Assembly (NCBI RefSeq): GCF_013423785.1
Contig: NZ_CP058952.1
Location: forward strand, 2,321,665 to 2,385,664
Length of the DNA: 64,000 bases
From: Chitinibacter fontanus
GTDB taxonomy: Bacteria; Pseudomonadota; Gammaproteobacteria; Burkholderiales; Chitinibacteraceae
Direction of reading: 5' to 3'
The position numbers and the translations under genes are program-made. Every line of letters begins with the position of its first letter. Position 1 is the first letter of the stretch. This document shows, piece by piece, positions 20,850 through 30,512 of this stretch. The notes under the pieces were generated by a model, which was not told the origin of the DNA, searched no databases, and saw only the letters and a program-made list of their open reading frames with translations.

Positions 20850-22067
20850 TTATGCATTGTTCTCGCTGGCGATACCCCGTTTTTTCATTGCACGATCCAG
20901 AATCGAAAATAGCGGTGGATTAAATAAAATCGAGATTAACGCACCGGCAATAATCAACGCATTGGCATCGCGATTTAGTAGCCCCAGCGACATGCCTACT
21001 GTGGCCAAAATAAATGAGAACTCGCCAATTTGTGCGAGGCTCGCCGAGATCGTGCCCGCCACGCGGTGGCTGTAACCATAAGCACGCACAATCGCCCACG
21101 CCGCCAGCGATTTACCCACCACAATTACCAGCACCGTACCGAGCAAGGCCAATGGCTGTTCAATGATGATTTTTGGGTCAAATAACATGCCGACCGAGAC
21201 AAAAAACAGTACCGCAAACGCATCGCGCAATGGCAACGATTCCTCGGCTGCGCGGTGGCTAAATTCCGATTCGGCCAGTACCATGCCCGCAAAAAAAGCA
21301 CCCAGCGCAAACGACACGCCAAACAGATGCGAAGCGCCATAGGCCACACCCAGCGCAATCGCCAGCACGCCAAGGCGGAATAACTCACGGCTGCCCGTCC
21401 AGACGGTTTTTTCCAGCACCCACGGGATAACACGGCGACCAATAATCAGCATAAAGGCCACAAAGGCGGCGACTTTGGCCAAAGTCACGCCGAGCAATTT
21501 CCACAAGCTGTGATCGCCCGTGTCATACGGATTATGGCCGCCCAGCAAGCCGGCCAGCGCGGGCAACAATACCAGAATCAGCACCATGGCCAAGTCTTCA
21601 ACAATCAGCCAGCCAATTGCAATGCGGCCTTCGTCGGTTTGTTCCAGCTCGTATTTTTGCAGTGCTTTAAGCAGCACCACGGTGCTGGCTACCGACAGCG
21701 ACAAACCAAACACCAGCCCATTGCCCCACGGCCAGCCCATTAGCCATGCCAAGCCCATCCCGAGCAGCGTCGCAATCGTAATCTGAATCACTGCGCCCGG
21801 AATTGCGATGCGTTTTACGCTCATCAGGTCTTTCAGTGAAAAATGTAGCCCTACGCCAAACATCAGCAAAATTACACCTACCTCGGCCAGCTCGGTGGCT
21901 AGCGCTTGATTGGCCATCGGCCCCGGGGTAAATGGCCCAACCACAATCCCAGCGAACAGATAGCCAATTAGCGGCGGCATCCGGCAGCGTTGCGCGAGCA
22001 TGCCGAATAAATAAGCCAGTCCCAGGCCCAGCACTAAGGTGGTTAGCAGCGGGGTGTCATGATGCAT
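20850..22067 (-). CDS. Kef-type cation:proton antiporter, membrane domain only
   Basis: A 405-residue polytopic protein of the CPA2 family (Na_H_Exchanger domain, about 12 hydrophobic segments), related to KefB/KefC and YbaL. It opens LGLAYLFGMLAQRCRMPPLIGYL and contains IGWLIVEDLAMVLIL and FFAGMVLAESEFSHRA, typical of this family. KefB/KefC and YbaL normally carry a cytosolic RCK/TrkA-N domain of over 150 residues after the membrane part. Here the protein stops directly after the last helix (LFSILDRAMKKRGIASENNA). ATG 22067 is chosen because AGGAG lies just upstream; the longer open frame lacks a site. Ion specificity cannot be told. Confidence 0.9.
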   Translation of the reverse strand: MHHDTPLLTTLVLGLGLAYLFGMLAQRCRMPPLIGYLFAGIVVGPFTPGPMANQALATELAEVGVILLMFGVGLHFSLKDLMSVKRIAIPGAVIQITIATLLGMGLAWLMGWPWGNGLVFGLSLSVASTVVLLKALQKYELEQTDEGRIAIGWLIVEDLAMVLILVLLPALAGLLGGHNPYDTGDHSLWKLLGVTLAKVAAFVAFMLIIGRRVIPWVLEKTVWTGSRELFRLGVLAIALGVAYGASHLFGVSFALGAFFAGMVLAESEFSHRAAEESLPLRDAFAVLFFVSVGMLFDPKIIIEQPLALLGTVLVIVVGKSLAAWAIVRAYGYSHRVAGTISASLAQIGEFSFILATVGMSLGLLNRDANALIIAGALISILFNPPLFSILDRAMKKRGIASENNA

Positions 22068-22186
22068 CGTGGCTCCTTTTAAATGGTTGTAATTGTGTTG
22101 GCAGTCGTTGGTGTCAAACAATGCAAGGTATGCCTTAATACGACTCAAACCAATTGTATTCGTTCAGCCCTGATTTGGCGTGATAA

Positions 22187-24094
<1,908 letters not shown>

Positions 24095-24108
24095 TTGGAT
24101 TGATTAAC

Positions 24109-24136
24109 AAAAAAGCGACCGGAAGGTCGCTTTTTT
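24109..24136. terminator. Bidirectional terminator after argS
   Basis: AAAAAAGCGACC / GGTCGCTTTTTT (24109-24120 and 24125-24136) with a GGAA loop. It lies between the argS stop (24094) and the convergent minus-strand gene ending at 24143. Confidence 0.92.
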
Positions 24137-24142
24137 ATGTGG

Positions 24143-25411
24143 CTATGTAATTTCATTTGGAAGGCTAGCAAGAATTTTTTTAAACCAATCTAGTTCTTGT
24201 ATGTTAGTTAGGGTTGCATCAGATGCTAGAGTTTCTCGGCTAGGTAAATTGCCATCAGCAAGTGCTTCTTCGAGTAGACTCTTTGTTTCATTTATTTTTC
24301 CTTGCATTGTTCTTAAGCAAGCTAAATTATATTTGTAGTTTTCACTTGCATTGCATGGCTCACTAAGTTTTTCTTCTGCTTGTACTAAGTATTTTTCTCT
24401 ATCTTCGCCCGAAGCTGCTGCAGCCATTTCTAAAAGAAGTGCCCCGTAGTTTTCATTGAAAAAATGATGTTGTGGCTCTAGTTCTATGGCTTTGATAAAT
24501 TTTTCTTCTGCTTGATAGAAATAATTCCATTTTTCTTCGTTGTATGATTCTTTTGCCAGTTGAATTAGTGTATTAGCCAAATTGTTTAAGGTCATTGGCT
24601 CTTTAGGGTTTATTTTAAAGCTGTGGTCATATGCTTCGAGTACTGAAAGGAGGGGGGCATTGGAAAGATTCAATGAATAGCCCAAATTAAACCAAAATTG
24701 ATAGTTATCCGCATTTAATTTGGTTAGCACTCTCCAAATTTCTGCTGCTTCTGCCCATTTAGCCTTTCTCTCTAATTCCATCGCATGGCTGATTAGAACA
24801 GCTTGTGGGGATGTGTTACCCAGTGCTTCATTGAAGTTTTGCGCTTGTTGCTTTTCATCGGGGCTAGCTTCAGATGATACGACCATTGCTTTTACTTCAT
24901 CATGGACATCCGAAATTCGGTCACTCATTTGTCGCGCATATAAAACGGCTTGGTGCAACTCTTGAATTTTGCTACGTGATTGCTTAAGCGAATCACGCAG
25001 TTCGCGCTCAAGTCCTGCGCGCGCTTTATCAAGCTCGGCAATCGCTTTATTACTTGCCGAGGTGATTTCTGCCTTTTGCTCTTTCCATTCACTTTCGATT
25101 TTCTCTTTAGTGCGCCAAACAAAAAATGCTGCCCCAGCCAAAATCAAGGTCAGACCCGTTAGCCACCAATCAATTGATTTTCTTGGTCCTTCCAGCACAT
25201 CTTTGTCGTATTCTTTTTTTGCGGTAATGCTTTGCTGCAAAAGATCAATTTTTGCACTATTTTCTTGCTGTTTACTGGAAAGCTCATTCTTTAGCTTTTC
25301 TAATTCAAGTTGCTGTTCTGCGCTAAAAGTTGCCAGTTGTTTGGTTCCCGCGAGCGTTGCACCGCTAATGCAAATGAGTATAGTGATTAAGAAAGCTGAA
25401 AGTTGGGGCAT
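24143..25411 (-). CDS. Membrane-anchored coiled-coil / TPR protein, unknown function
   Basis: I do not recognise a named family. The 422-residue protein has an N-terminal signal or membrane segment (LSAFLITILICISGATLA), then a charged coiled coil about 30-75 (ATFSAEQQLELEKLKNEL). A clear transmembrane helix follows near 84-102 (WWLTGLTLILAGAAFFVW), then a second coiled coil about 103-160. The rest carries TPR-like helical repeats from about 205 to 400 (EAAEIWRVLTKLNADNYQFW, NPKEPMTLNNLANTLIQLA). Base composition is clearly AT-richer than argS next door, which hints at acquisition. A scaffold role is a guess from architecture. It overlaps no neighbour. Confidence 0.8.
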   Translation of the reverse strand: MPQLSAFLITILICISGATLAGTKQLATFSAEQQLELEKLKNELSSKQQENSAKIDLLQQSITAKKEYDKDVLEGPRKSIDWWLTGLTLILAGAAFFVWRTKEKIESEWKEQKAEITSASNKAIAELDKARAGLERELRDSLKQSRSKIQELHQAVLYARQMSDRISDVHDEVKAMVVSSEASPDEKQQAQNFNEALGNTSPQAVLISHAMELERKAKWAEAAEIWRVLTKLNADNYQFWFNLGYSLNLSNAPLLSVLEAYDHSFKINPKEPMTLNNLANTLIQLAKESYNEEKWNYFYQAEEKFIKAIELEPQHHFFNENYGALLLEMAAAASGEDREKYLVQAEEKLSEPCNASENYKYNLACLRTMQGKINETKSLLEEALADGNLPSRETLASDATLTNIQELDWFKKILASLPNEIT

Positions 25412-25534
25412 GGCTTGAAAGTCAGAATGAGTTCAGTGTGTGAGTTTAACTGATTGGTATTGAATGTGCTTGAGTTGGAGTATTTGCGCCGTTGGCGCGA
25501 TGTTTTCAATGCGCGTTCCGCCGCGCAGACGGGC

Positions 25535-25562
25535 AGGGGTATTTGCTTCTGCAAATACCCCT
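25535..25562. repeat. 12-bp perfect inverted repeat, TTCT loop
   Basis: AGGGGTATTTGC at 25535-25546 and GCAAATACCCCT at 25551-25562. It resembles the GGTAT...ATACC hairpins found elsewhere in the window but is longer and perfect. Confidence 0.75.
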
Positions 25563-26058
25563 CCACCCCAAAGCAGCCCCCGGCATCTGCGTCGGCTGCG
25601 CCGATGCCCTCGACTGCGGACAATCGGCAGGGCGGCGGGCTTTAACAAAACAGAGCCCGCCGAATTCCCTTGCCGCTTGTTCCTCGCTCGGCGCAGCCGC
25701 AGGGGAGACCATGTGCCCAACGATTGTTGTATATACATGCCTACGTGTTGCTCTATATATCAATCTAGATTTGATTCTGGTTGATATACCCCATTTCTAG
25801 TTAGCATAAATTGCCCGTGGAGCCGCGCCGCTTTAAAAAGTCATGGCGAGGTTTTAAGCCGCAACCTGTTTGAGCTGCGCGACGCTAGCGCACAGCGAGT
25901 TTTGCGGCGCCTCGCTGTGGCTTTTTCAAACGGGGTTTCGCGTCGATCGGGCGCGTTAGGGTTATCAGGGGCAAGGCAAGATTGTCCCTGATTCGTCCGG
26001 TGGGTGAAACCGCCGGTTTACCGACTGCGCAGCAGGCTTGATATCGTTGTACAAACGG

Positions 26059-26088
26059 TCAAAAGCGACTATTTCGATCGCTTTTTGA
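26059..26088 (-). terminator. Possible terminator of the first PEP-CTERM gene
   Basis: TCAAAAGCGA (26059-26068) pairs with TCGCTTTTTGA (26078-26088) with one bulged T. It lies 18 bases downstream of the minus-strand stop at 26106. The following T run is short (TTTTGACC), so strength is uncertain. Confidence 0.45.
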
Positions 26089-26105
26089 TCTGTTGACTGC
26101 CGGAT

Positions 26106-26858
26106 TTATGCTTTGAATTTTCTGCGGTGTGCCGCCACTAAGCCGAGCAGACCCATTCCCATCAGAGCATAGGTTTCTGGTTCTGGTACGGGAGCGACTT
26201 GCAGATCAATACCAAGGGCATTGGTTGTTGTATATGCATAGGAAGGGACTGATGGATCAGTACCTACTACTGCTGCAAGATTTTCAACGAAGAAATTAAT
26301 GTTAAATGGCGTATCAAGTGCTTGGTTGGTAAAACCACTGAATGTCGTTCTGGTATCAGAAACTTTAGGTGTGAAAGGCCCAACAATATTGCTCGGATTT
26401 TGTGGCTGGTTATTGCGAAATAAGCTGATTACATGATCGCTAGTACCTAAAACCTCGCCTGTTGCTGCAGAAAAGGACGTACTCATCCATGCCCAGTTGC
26501 GGGTAAATGCGTACCGATTTCCGATGCCTTCAGCATCTTTTTTAGTGGCCATGAATGCGGTGGCTGCGCTTAATTGATAGCCTGTTTTTGCTTGTACTTT
26601 GATATCGCCATCCAGTGTTTCGAGGCTGGAGGCGGAAGAGCCATTGCCAATCTGCCTATCGCTCATAATTGGCTGCTGATTTTTCCCGTTGAATTTTAAA
26701 TTGTTGCCTTCAATTACAATATCCAGATTTTTAATCCAGGCTGCCGCCAGATTGATCTGGTAAACGACGTTTTGACCTTCAAAAGTGGTTAATGCTGCTT
26801 GCACTTGGCTTGATGCCAATATGATAAATCCTACAGCCAATGGTTTGATGCCAAACAT
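26106..26858 (-). CDS. PEP-CTERM sorting-domain exported protein
   Basis: A 250-residue secreted protein with signal peptide (LAVGFIILASSQVQA, cut near residue 21) and a C-terminal PEP-CTERM tag. The tag is VPEPETYALMGMGLLGLVAA followed by the basic tail HRRKFKA. Such tags are recognised by an exosortase (EpsH/XrtA type) in exopolysaccharide-making Gram-negatives; no exosortase is in this window. The body (about 22-220) shows no domain I can name and is Asn/Thr-rich. GGAG lies six bases before ATG 26858. The C-terminal tag is almost identical to that of the gene at 27925-28680. Confidence 0.88.
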   Translation of the reverse strand: MFGIKPLAVGFIILASSQVQAALTTFEGQNVVYQINLAAAWIKNLDIVIEGNNLKFNGKNQQPIMSDRQIGNGSSASSLETLDGDIKVQAKTGYQLSAATAFMATKKDAEGIGNRYAFTRNWAWMSTSFSAATGEVLGTSDHVISLFRNNQPQNPSNIVGPFTPKVSDTRTTFSGFTNQALDTPFNINFFVENLAAVVGTDPSVPSYAYTTTNALGIDLQVAPVPEPETYALMGMGLLGLVAAHRRKFKA

Positions 26859-26950
26859 TTGACGCTCCGCACTTAGTTGGGGAGGGCTCCCTACCTTTAT
26901 ATTTTCTATAAAATTTCATTTATTGTAAATGTTCGGTGTGTCAGTTGAGT

Positions 26951-27397
26951 TCAGCGTGGTTGCCCGTTGATAGTTTCGGCTTCCAGCTCGCCAAAGGGTG
27001 ATGGCATGTTGTCTGCGAGATGGCGTGGTTTGTGTAGAGAGTGGAATCCATTAAGCCAATGACGAGCGGTGAGGATTGCTCCAGCGATAGTCAACAGAGG
27101 CAGCATTAGAGGATCGCCGCGCAACAAACTGTTCAAGGTGGCGATCAATAGCAGGCATAAGGTAATGGTATCGATACGCCAGCTTCGCCGTGTGGTGCGC
27201 AGGCTGAGTTTAATTGGGGTGATTTGCAATGATTGCCAATCGTTTAGCAGATGGCGGCCAGCAATCGTTAGTAATATCAGGCATAAGCTAGCCGAATAAA
27301 AATCGCCCAGCCAGCTGTAGTAGCCTAAAGCCCCCAAGCTAAGTGCCGTGAATGTGGCGTCGAGTAGTAAAATTCGAGTATTGGCACGGCTTGGCAT
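26951..27397 (-). CDS. Small membrane protein, unknown function
   Basis: A 148-residue protein with about four hydrophobic segments: near 8-28 (LLLDATFTALSLGALGYYSW), 33-48 (ASLCLILLTIAGRHLL), 75-92 (IDTITLCLLLIATLNSLL) and 95-112 (DPLMLPLLTIAGAILTA). A polar C-terminal tail follows. I do not recognise the family. It lies 92 bases upstream of the PEP-CTERM gene on the same strand and could be co-transcribed. Coding is supported by length and the regular hydrophobic pattern only. Confidence 0.65.
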   Translation of the reverse strand: MPSRANTRILLLDATFTALSLGALGYYSWLGDFYSASLCLILLTIAGRHLLNDWQSLQITPIKLSLRTTRRSWRIDTITLCLLLIATLNSLLRGDPLMLPLLTIAGAILTARHWLNGFHSLHKPRHLADNMPSPFGELEAETINGQPR

Positions 27398-27606
27398 TGC
27401 GATGTTTCCATTCCAATCGAGGGATGCTACTTAGGGTAAAGCTGTATGTGCGTTTTGCCTAGTCAATTGGATAGGTTGTATTGCGCGCGTGGTTTTCGCG
27501 GGGATTTTGTTGCAAATGGTGCGCAGAAATGGGTGAGCTGTAGATGCTTGACGTTTGCCACTCTGCATGGACAAAATTGCCGCATCTTTGATGTGGAGGT
27601 GCCTTG

Positions 27607-27864
27607 ATGGCGCATGCTTTCAGCCCTAGTGATCTGTCACGAATTATTGAGATGGCGTGGGAAGATCGCACGCCGTTTGAGGCGATTGAGCGTTTGTATG
27701 GCCTCAACCAGCCGCAGCTTATCCGGCTGATGCGCGCCGAGCTTAAGGGCGGCAGTTTTCGGCTATGGCGGGCGCGCACCAATGGGCGAGCGACCAAACA
27801 TCTGGCGCTGCGCTCACCCGAGATTAGCCGCGCTTATGCCCCAGGGCAGTACAAACCTCGTTAA
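27607..27864 (+). CDS. TIGR03643 / DUF2805 family protein
   Basis: An 85-residue basic protein, MAHAFSPSDLSRIIEMAWED..., matching the TIGR03643 (DUF2805) family by its SDLSRIIEMAWEDRTPFEAI opening and GRATKHLALRS near the C-terminus. Function is unknown; the N-terminal half looks helix-turn-helix-like, so nucleic-acid binding is possible. ATG 27607 has GGAGGT six bases upstream (27595-27600). A bidirectional terminator follows. Confidence 0.88.
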   Translation: MAHAFSPSDLSRIIEMAWEDRTPFEAIERLYGLNQPQLIRLMRAELKGGSFRLWRARTNGRATKHLALRSPEISRAYAPGQYKPR

Positions 27865-27882
27865 GCAGAGGCGCGTAAATTA

Positions 27883-27908
27883 AAAAGGCGACCCAAAGGT
27901 CGCCTTTT
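27883..27908. terminator. Bidirectional terminator
   Basis: AAAAGGCGACC / GGTCGCCTTTT (27883-27893 and 27898-27908), loop CAAA, between the plus-strand DUF2805 gene and the minus-strand PEP-CTERM gene. Confidence 0.88.
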
Positions 27909-27924
27909 CTGTATATGGATTTGC

Positions 27925-28680
27925 TTATTGGCCGCGACGACGACGGGCAGCCAGTAAACCGATCAGACCCATTCCCATCAAGGCATAAGTTTCAGGCTCT
28001 GGTACTGGGGCGACATTAGAAACCGTGTAGCTATTGCCAGTTGGCACATAGTAGAACGTTTTGCCTGCTAGCGCCGCTTGGACTTTGGCACCAGAGTCTA
28101 AGTAAGCATTATTACCTTGGTTCCAAGCAATTGTAGTGGTGGAGTCTTTGGCGATCCCTGCGGTAGCATCTTGAACTAGTTTAGTATCGATGTTGCCGTA
28201 GCTAACAGCAATCGTGCCATCGGCATACCCAAAGCGGTTGCCTTTGCCAAAGACGGCAACTTGGAAGCTGGCTGCGTTATCTGTGCCGCGATTATGCTGA
28301 CCAATATTGTCCCATGTGGCTGAAAACTCGGCCGTACGTGTGTTGTTGTAGCGTAGTGTTCCTGGGTGGTAGACGTGTAAGTCGTCAAACAAGGCAGAAA
28401 TTGCTTTGCCATTGTTTGGTGACGCGCTGCTGCCGTTTGAATAGGTTGTTGAGTTGTTTCCAAAGGTGAGGTAGCCATTGCTGCCCATATAGGTTTGGCT
28501 AAATTGGCTGCCAAAGAAGCTGAAATTGAAATTAAGATTGAGCGCGGAAGTTGAGAAGTCATCCCCAAGTGCGGTCAAAACTACGTCACTATTGTGGTTT
28601 GGGATTAACAAGGCCGCTTGGGCTGCTGAAGTTAAGTTCAATGCAACAAATGCAAGTGCAAGTAATTTTGGCTTATTCAT
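27925..28680 (-). CDS. PEP-CTERM sorting-domain exported protein
   Basis: A 251-residue secreted protein from ATG 28680 (MNKPKLLALAFVALNLTSAA), with signal cleavage after AAQA near residue 22. The C-terminal PEP-CTERM tag is VPEPETYALMGMGLIGLLAA followed by RRRRGQ. Between them lies a region resembling the beta-sandwich found in extracellular nidogen-like or FG-GAP-poor PEP-CTERM proteins (FNFSFFGSQFSQTYMGSNGY, LFDDLHVYHPG). This pattern (an exterior beta domain with SNGYLTFG) is common in secreted matrix proteins. An open frame extends 24 codons upstream but lacks export features. It is divergent from the DUF815 gene. Confidence 0.88.
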   Translation of the reverse strand: MNKPKLLALAFVALNLTSAAQAALLIPNHNSDVVLTALGDDFSTSALNLNFNFSFFGSQFSQTYMGSNGYLTFGNNSTTYSNGSSASPNNGKAISALFDDLHVYHPGTLRYNNTRTAEFSATWDNIGQHNRGTDNAASFQVAVFGKGNRFGYADGTIAVSYGNIDTKLVQDATAGIAKDSTTTIAWNQGNNAYLDSGAKVQAALAGKTFYYVPTGNSYTVSNVAPVPEPETYALMGMGLIGLLAARRRRGQ

Positions 28681-28868
28681 GACAATTCTCTGGTGGCAAT
28701 AGATCGACTTTTTAACCGATATTTCATTTTTATTCAAAATAATATGTAACATAAGTCACAAATAAGTCATTTTCGGGAAAGGTTTCGTTGTAGAGTTCAC
28801 TGATTGCCTTGCCACGACAAGGGGACGAAGCTGCTAAACTTAGCTATTATTTTTCCGAGGCATTCAGC

Positions 28869-29744
28869 GTGGCCAATGAGTTGGAATTGCAATTGCAGCG
28901 CCTAGTCGCGCTGGGCGAGGCGGCATTGCTGCAATGGCAGCAGGGGCAGGCGAGTAGTGCCGAGACGGATTGGCAAGCGTCGGCCTGGCGCTGGCGTTCG
29001 CGTATGGGTGGCGGCTATTTGCAGCCGGTGCGCCAGCCGCATCAAGTGGCGCTGGATGATTTAAAGAATGTTGAGGCGCAAAAGCAGTGCCTGCTCACCA
29101 ATACCCGCCAGTTTGTGGCCGGCTTGCCGGCCAATAATGTGCTGCTCACCGGCGCGCGCGGCACCGGTAAATCATCCTTGGTGAAGGCGGTGTGGCAGGC
29201 CTGCCGCGCCGATGGGCTGAAATTGATTGAGGTGGAGAAAACCCATTTATATGATCTGCCCGAGATTGTGGAGCTGGTATCTGGGCGGCCCGAGCAGTTT
29301 CTGATTTTTTGCGATGATTTGTCGTTTGAAGAGGGTGATCACGGCTATCAGGGGCTGAAAACGGTGCTGGATGGCTCGATTGCCGGCCCGTCGGCCAATG
29401 TGCTGATTTATGCCACGTCCAACCGGCGGCACTTGGTACCCGAGTATTTCAGCGAAAACGCCGCGACCCGCTATGAAGGCGGCGAAATTCATTTTGCCGA
29501 GGCAGTGGAAGAAAAAATCGCCTTGTCCGAGCGCTTTGGCATCTGGCTGTCGTTTAGTAGTTTTAGTCAGGATGAATACCTGCGCGCAGTAGCGCACTGG
29601 CTGGCGGTACTGGGCCCTGCGCCGTGGGATGCTGAGGTGCAGCGCGAAGCCTTGCTCTGGGCGCATACCCGTGGCGCGCGCAGCGGGCGAATTGCTTGGC
29701 AGTTTGTGCGTGATTACTTGGGGCGGCGCGGGTTGGCACAGTAG
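28869..29744 (+). CDS. DUF815 family AAA+ ATP-binding protein
   Basis: A 291-residue P-loop protein of the DUF815 family, widespread in proteobacteria and of unknown role. Walker A is GARGTGKSSL (around 95-104) and Walker B is FLIFCDDLSFE (around 153-163). A sensor-like ATSNRRHLVPEYFSENA follows, then the family's C-terminal helical lid. I start it at GTG 28869 because GAGG lies eight bases upstream (28857-28860). The frame continues 20 codons further without a ribosome site. It may share a transcript with nth, which starts 69 bases later. Confidence 0.88.
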   Translation: MANELELQLQRLVALGEAALLQWQQGQASSAETDWQASAWRWRSRMGGGYLQPVRQPHQVALDDLKNVEAQKQCLLTNTRQFVAGLPANNVLLTGARGTGKSSLVKAVWQACRADGLKLIEVEKTHLYDLPEIVELVSGRPEQFLIFCDDLSFEEGDHGYQGLKTVLDGSIAGPSANVLIYATSNRRHLVPEYFSENAATRYEGGEIHFAEAVEEKIALSERFGIWLSFSSFSQDEYLRAVAHWLAVLGPAPWDAEVQREALLWAHTRGARSGRIAWQFVRDYLGRRGLAQ

Positions 29745-29813
29745 GCTTAGCGGCTTGCAGCACATTTTGCTTGATGCGATAGTGGCGTTCTGATTGCCGC
29801 CGCTGTGATTACT

Positions 29814-30464
29814 ATGAATAAACAAACCCGCTACACCTTTTATGCCCGTTTGGCCGAGCTAGACCCAAATCCGACCACCGAGCTGAACTACACCACGCCG
29901 TTTGAATTACTGACTGCGGTGTTGTTGTCGGCGCAGGCCACCGATGTGGGCGTGAATAAGGCAACTAAGATTTTATTCCCAGTGGCCAATACCCCCCAGG
30001 GGATATTGGCGCTAGGGAAGGAAGGGCTTGAGTCCTATATCAATACCATTGGTTTGTATCGCAGCAAAGCCAAGCATTTGCTAGAAACCTGTCGGATACT
30101 GATCGAGCGACACGGCGGCGAAGTGCCGCGTGATCGCGAAAGCCTTGAGGCGCTGCCTGGCGTGGGGCGAAAAACGGCGAATGTGGTACTCAATACTGCG
30201 TTTGGCGTGCCGACGATTGCGGTGGATACGCATATCTTCCGTCTTGGTAATCGTACAGGGCTTGCACCGGGGAAGGATGTGCGGGCGGTGGAAGATAAAC
30301 TGCTTAAGGTTACGCCGAAGGAATTTATGCTCAACGCCCACCATTGGTTGATTTTGCATGGGCGTTATATCTGCAAAGCGCGCAAGCCCGAATGCTGGCG
30401 TTGTGTGGTTAACGATGTGTGCGATTACCGCAGTAAACAGCTCACCCCACCGCCGGGACGTTAG
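29814..30464 (+). CDS. nth: Endonuclease III
   Basis: DNA glycosylase/AP lyase removing oxidised pyrimidines. It is 216 residues from ATG 29814 (MNKQTRYTFYARL), collinear with E. coli Nth. It contains the helix-hairpin-helix LPGVGRKTANVVL with the catalytic Lys, the catalytic Asp in AVDTHIFRLGNR, and the [4Fe-4S] ligands CKARKPECWRCVVNDVC (spacing C-6-C-2-C-5-C). An ATT/GTG start three codons upstream is possible but unnecessary. Confidence 0.97.
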   Translation: MNKQTRYTFYARLAELDPNPTTELNYTTPFELLTAVLLSAQATDVGVNKATKILFPVANTPQGILALGKEGLESYINTIGLYRSKAKHLLETCRILIERHGGEVPRDRESLEALPGVGRKTANVVLNTAFGVPTIAVDTHIFRLGNRTGLAPGKDVRAVEDKLLKVTPKEFMLNAHHWLILHGRYICKARKPECWRCVVNDVCDYRSKQLTPPPGR

Positions 30465-30512
30465 GGTATCAAGTACTGGCCTATGCTAGTAAAGGCCTTG
30501 CGGTGTATACGT

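Larger units (their letters stand above)
25412..26105. other. Gene-free 0.7 kb block with many hairpins; candidate dispersed element or structured RNA
   Basis: No reading frame here looks like a real protein; several overlapping frames stay open only because the DNA is GC-rich and low in stops. The left part (25500-25710) is GC-rich, the middle (25725-25800) AT-rich, the right part mixed. At least six inverted repeats can be read. 25535-25546/25551-25562 is 12 bp. 25633-25641/25654-25662 is 9 bp. 25756-25763/25781-25788 is 8 bp. 25891-25899/25911-25919 is 9 bp. 25964-25973/25983-25992 is 10 bp with one GU. 25997-26003/26010-26016 is 7 bp with one GU. Neither ends nor duplications of a mobile element are visible. 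Confidence 0.5.

Noticed and set aside
25387-25800. Six overlapping small open frames on both strands
   Set aside because: All six cannot be real; there are no ribosome sites or domains. Treated as one structured non-coding block.
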